Positions 55,097-64,000 of a DNA stretch of 64,000 bases are shown here, piece by piece; position 1 is the stretch's first letter; each line of letters starts with the position of its first letter. The notes under the pieces were generated by a model, which did not search any database, was not told the origin of the DNA, and was given only the letters and a program-made list of their open reading frames with translations. Location of the stretch: assembly GCF_017654505.1 (NCBI RefSeq), contig NC_054559.1, positions 12,339,001 to 12,403,000 on the forward strand. Direction: 5' to 3'. Position numbers and translations under genes: made by a program. Source of the stretch: Polyodon spathula (taxonomy: Eukaryota > Chordata > Actinopteri > Acipenseriformes > Polyodontidae).

Positions 55097-56934
55097 GTTA
55101 AAGTCCAAAGGATTTATTGGTGGTTTGTAAGGAACCGACAGCAGTCTTAGCAGGATGTTGCTGTTTACCTTTCATGTTTGGAAAAGTTTGATAAGCTGAG
55201 GCTTCATCTGTTACAGCTGTATCTCTGTCTCAATGAGGCTGAAATAAAAATAGTACTATACATTCTCTCTGGAGAGGGGGAAGAAAAAAACCGAAGGGGT
55301 CGTGGGAGCAGAGCAGCTCCGGCTTATTGAGAACATTCTTTATGTCTATTTTTTAGACGTTCAAACTTTTTTTACCTCAAGTTCTGGTGCTGTAGGTAAA
55401 GGAGCTGTGGGTTTGTGTTTTTATTTTCTTTCTTTCTAGAAGTGCCACACAGACAAGCCTGCTGCTGGCACGCTGCTTCGCTTCAGCCTGAGATGATCCT
55501 GCAGAACATTAGTGTGTGCTAGAAAAGATCACAACTTTACTTCTGACGGTGAGCTTCAGCGACTGTGTGTGCAAAGCCATTATAAATCATGTTGGTGACT
55601 GGAAGAAGTGATCTGGAGACTATTTCCAGCATTTTATTTAAATATTAACAGCAGTGGTAGTTGCCCTTATACAGTTTTGCTTTGCAACTTTGCAAAGACA
55701 TCTGGCAAAAGTTATGGAGGAAGGGGGGTGAATTTTATGCATCTCCATTCCTGGAAATTAGCTGACTGTGTTGTCTGAAATATTCCCAGTACGTTTCCTG
55801 TTATTTTAATGCATGGTAATTTAAAAATACAGTTTAGGTCAGAGAATATTGTTTATATCTTCATATATTTATTATAGTACCATTACCCTGTATGAAAATG
55901 AACTGCAGCTAGAAATGTGTTTTTGTGAACAAAAATAATTTCTACTCCTTCTAATGGTTCCTCAAAAAGTGTCAAACCAAACCCTCGACCCACATTCAGA
56001 AACACAGTCCGTTCCATCAACTCATTCAGGAGTTACTGCAAATCAAGAAAGCATTAGAGAAACTAAAAAACAAAGGAGAATAATACACAGGGAACTGCTT
56101 TAACACTCTATATTAAATTCACAATTCCAAAATCAAATGAACACTACTCATTTGGGGATTATAATTTTGTGTGTGTGTGTGTGTGTTAAAATTAAATGCA
56201 TTTTTAATTTTACGATGATAAACCAACCTTTTTTCTTCTAAAGTTGGAAGCTGCCACACTTCCCCCTCTTGAAGTGACACTGCATTTCACAACCTGTCAC
56301 TCCCTCCAGAGGAAAGGAGTCTCATCCTGCATCTAGCAGGCTTTAAAAACAAAATTTTAACTCCCCCTTTTAAAAAAAATATATATCCAGATTTAGGAAA
56401 TGAATCTTTTGGAAAACATACAACTGTAGGAACTTCTATATAAAAAAAAAATGTAAAAAATTAAATGCTGCAGGATACAATACATTTTGGTTAGTAGAAC
56501 AAATTCGGTGCTTAGAGAACAGCAGCTAGCTTGCAAAGAAAGATTGTAAAGGAGTTCTAACTACACCATCTGCTGGAAAAAAACTGTACATTACAAGTAC
56601 AAAATACACTCCACTAAAATAGAGTGGTAATAACCTTTAAATTCAGGCAAAAGTCACTTTATTAAATTTGTAAACATATTGAATGTTACTGCATTTAAAG
56701 TACAACAGTGGAAACATTGGTGCGCATACAGAATCGCATGGTTTCAACTGACTTCCAACATGCATGCCTTTCTTTAATCCTGTTCAACAGAAACAGTGCG
56801 ATGTCTGTCCTTTGGAATATCTGTTAAAAACACATTGTAAAAAAAGACTGCACTGTAAACCTAATATTTCTAACTGAAGTGAAATTAAATTTCGGATATA
56901 AACAATACAACTGCTAGCACTACTAGGGTCCTCC

Positions 56935-56994
56935 CTATGCAAGCATTCGGGCTTTGAGCTGTCCCAGGACTGACTCGAGCGTCTCCTTTGATGC
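56935..56994 (-). pseudogene. possible cep20 (FOPNL) exon remnant
   Basis: Minus-strand codons read ASKETLESVLGQLKARMLA then TAG, preceded by a pyrimidine-rich TCGTCAG acceptor. I recall the CEP20 N-terminus as containing LKDTLEKKGVLGHLKARI, so the match is about 12 residues with a two-residue gap. Position (between myh11 and abcc1, minus strand) fits CEP20 in human. The stop and lack of further exons suggest decay, or a chance match. Confidence 0.25.
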
Positions 56995-57499
56995 TGACGA
57001 GGTGGGGAAAAACGATGCACTCGTTACCTTTGGGAGACGACGTAATCAACTATTATAGCATGGCCGTAACTAGCTATGAGGACACCGAGTTCATATACTC
57101 GACTGTTTTTTTTTTGTTTGTTTTTTTTTTTGCATCATAAAATGCTGATGCTCATGTACAGATTTTGTACAAATAGTATTGCTGCAGACCGCAGACTCGC
57201 ACAGGGTAGAGCTGTGTGCGCAGTTTGCAATAGACGTCAAAATTTTACGCTACAGACCGATCACATGGTAACAGTGATGAATTTAGGTACTAAAACTACG
57301 GGTATTTCACAATAATAACCTAACCCTAAACCTAAGGTTCCTCTCCTCCCTACACCCTTGTGGTCAAATGGTAGATGGTGAATGAAGCGGGTTGGGCACG
57401 CAGCTCTACCCTACGTGAGCTTCCTGAGAAAGCTGCTCTGTGCAAGCCTTCGTTCTGCAGTGATGTACTCTTGGGAAGAGTCAAGGCTTTACCAGAGCT

Positions 57500-57737
57500 A
57501 CAAAGGTACCACAAAATGCTCCTGTCAGGACAACTGAAGAAGTCAGCACCTCCTGTCCAAAACCCCTTATTCACTGCCAAACATGAACTACTTTAGATGT
57601 GTAATGGCTGCAGTATAGGACACTGACCTTATTTTTAGGGTTTCGGTGTTGGGAGAGGATTATTCATTGTTTTATTAATAATATGATAGCTAATCAGAGT
57701 GTAGTGTCCTGACAGGAACATTCGGTGGTACCTTTGT
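57500..57737. repeat. 32-bp inverted repeat pair around a 174-bp core
   Basis: 57500-57531 (ACAAAGGTACCACAAAATGC...) matches the inverted complement of 57706-57737 at about 29 of 32 positions. It could be transposon termini. No TSD or coding sequence is seen. Confidence 0.6.
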
Positions 57738-58106
57738 AAGGTCAGCAGGCTTTTAAGGGTGGTCTTTAAAAATAATTTCCTGAGGTGTAACCTGAGTGGC
57801 GTATAATAGTTGGGCTTATTTTGGTCTTGTATTGAAAAACGTGGTTGCTGTTCTGTCAGAAATCTGGCAACCCTCTATTTTAGCTGCTAGAGATGGCCAA
57901 CATGGTTCAAAATGTGTTAACTTATGTTTTAAACAATGCGCATTTTGAGTAAGTACCGGGTATGACTAAAGTGCATATTAGCACAGCCCCCATGCCGCCC
58001 CGAGTCAATGCTGCTATCACACACACACACTCACACTCAGGAAACGGAAGTAGCATGACATTTCACTTTATGTATAGCTTTTAAGACAGACATAGCATTG
58101 TGGTTA

Positions 58107-63858
<5,752 letters not shown>

Positions 63859-64000
63859 TGAGCCTTACAGGGATCCCTATTTATCAATCAGTGCAGGGGC
63901 ATATTTTCTGAGCGTAATAAAACAACAGTATAAAACTAGCAAGGAATTGTTCAGAACAGCTGCAACTGAGTTTTTGCTAATGCCTTTGCTAATTAGGGCC

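Larger units (their letters stand above)
55097..58106. other. intergenic region and abcc1 5' flank
   Basis: AT-rich, with a (GT)n at about 56169, a possible cep20 remnant at 56935-56994 and an inverted repeat at 57500-57737. No TATA box is clear before abcc1 exon 1. Confidence 0.5.

Overview
This is eukaryotic nuclear DNA: multi-exon genes with GT-AG introns, many microsatellites and several retrotransposon families. The gene content is vertebrate. The mix of a CR1/L2-like LINE ending in TTCTTATG repeats, tRNA-headed SINEs, a 5S-rRNA-like SINE and a Penelope-like fragment suggests a ray-finned fish, perhaps a non-teleost such as a sturgeon or paddlefish. The species is inference; the gene identities are much firmer. 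Names rest on comparison with remembered protein families, not on a database search.

Layout: (1) 1-8.6 kb, plus strand: the last five coding exons of bmerb1 (bMERB-domain protein, C16orf45 family); its first exon lies to the left. (2) 8.6-14.5 kb: convergent 3' regions, then on the minus strand the last exon and part of the preceding exon of a second gene, probably marf1 from its position. A 500-N gap (14501-15000) cuts it off. (3) 15.9-49.1 kb, minus strand: an apparently complete smooth-muscle myosin heavy chain gene, myh11. It has a non-coding first exon, 40 constitutive coding exons and a 21-nt alternative loop-1 exon. The joined exons stay in frame and give 1974 residues, or 1981 with the 7-residue insert. 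(4) 49-58 kb: intergenic, with the myh11 promoter, a decayed Penelope-like element, a 5'-truncated LINE holding an open 366-codon reverse transcriptase frame, and a possible remnant of cep20. (5) 58.1-63.8 kb, plus strand: the first nine exons of abcc1 (MRP1), encoding TMD0, the L0 linker and the start of TMD1; the gene continues past the right edge.

The order bmerb1(+), marf1(-), myh11(-), abcc1(+) matches human 16p13.11, where NDE1 lies between MARF1 and MYH11 and CEP20 between MYH11 and ABCC1. NDE1 and most of marf1 are not visible, and the N gap sits exactly where they should be. CEP20 is reduced to at most a short similarity. These genes are not a functional operon: one is contractile, one a transporter, one cytoskeleton-associated.

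No wholly new system is evident. The best second-look items are the divergent SM-B-type exon, a SINE lying flush against a myh11 splice donor, a long hairpin with an exactly duplicated arm, an array of Pol III A-box-like units, and the missing syntenic genes.
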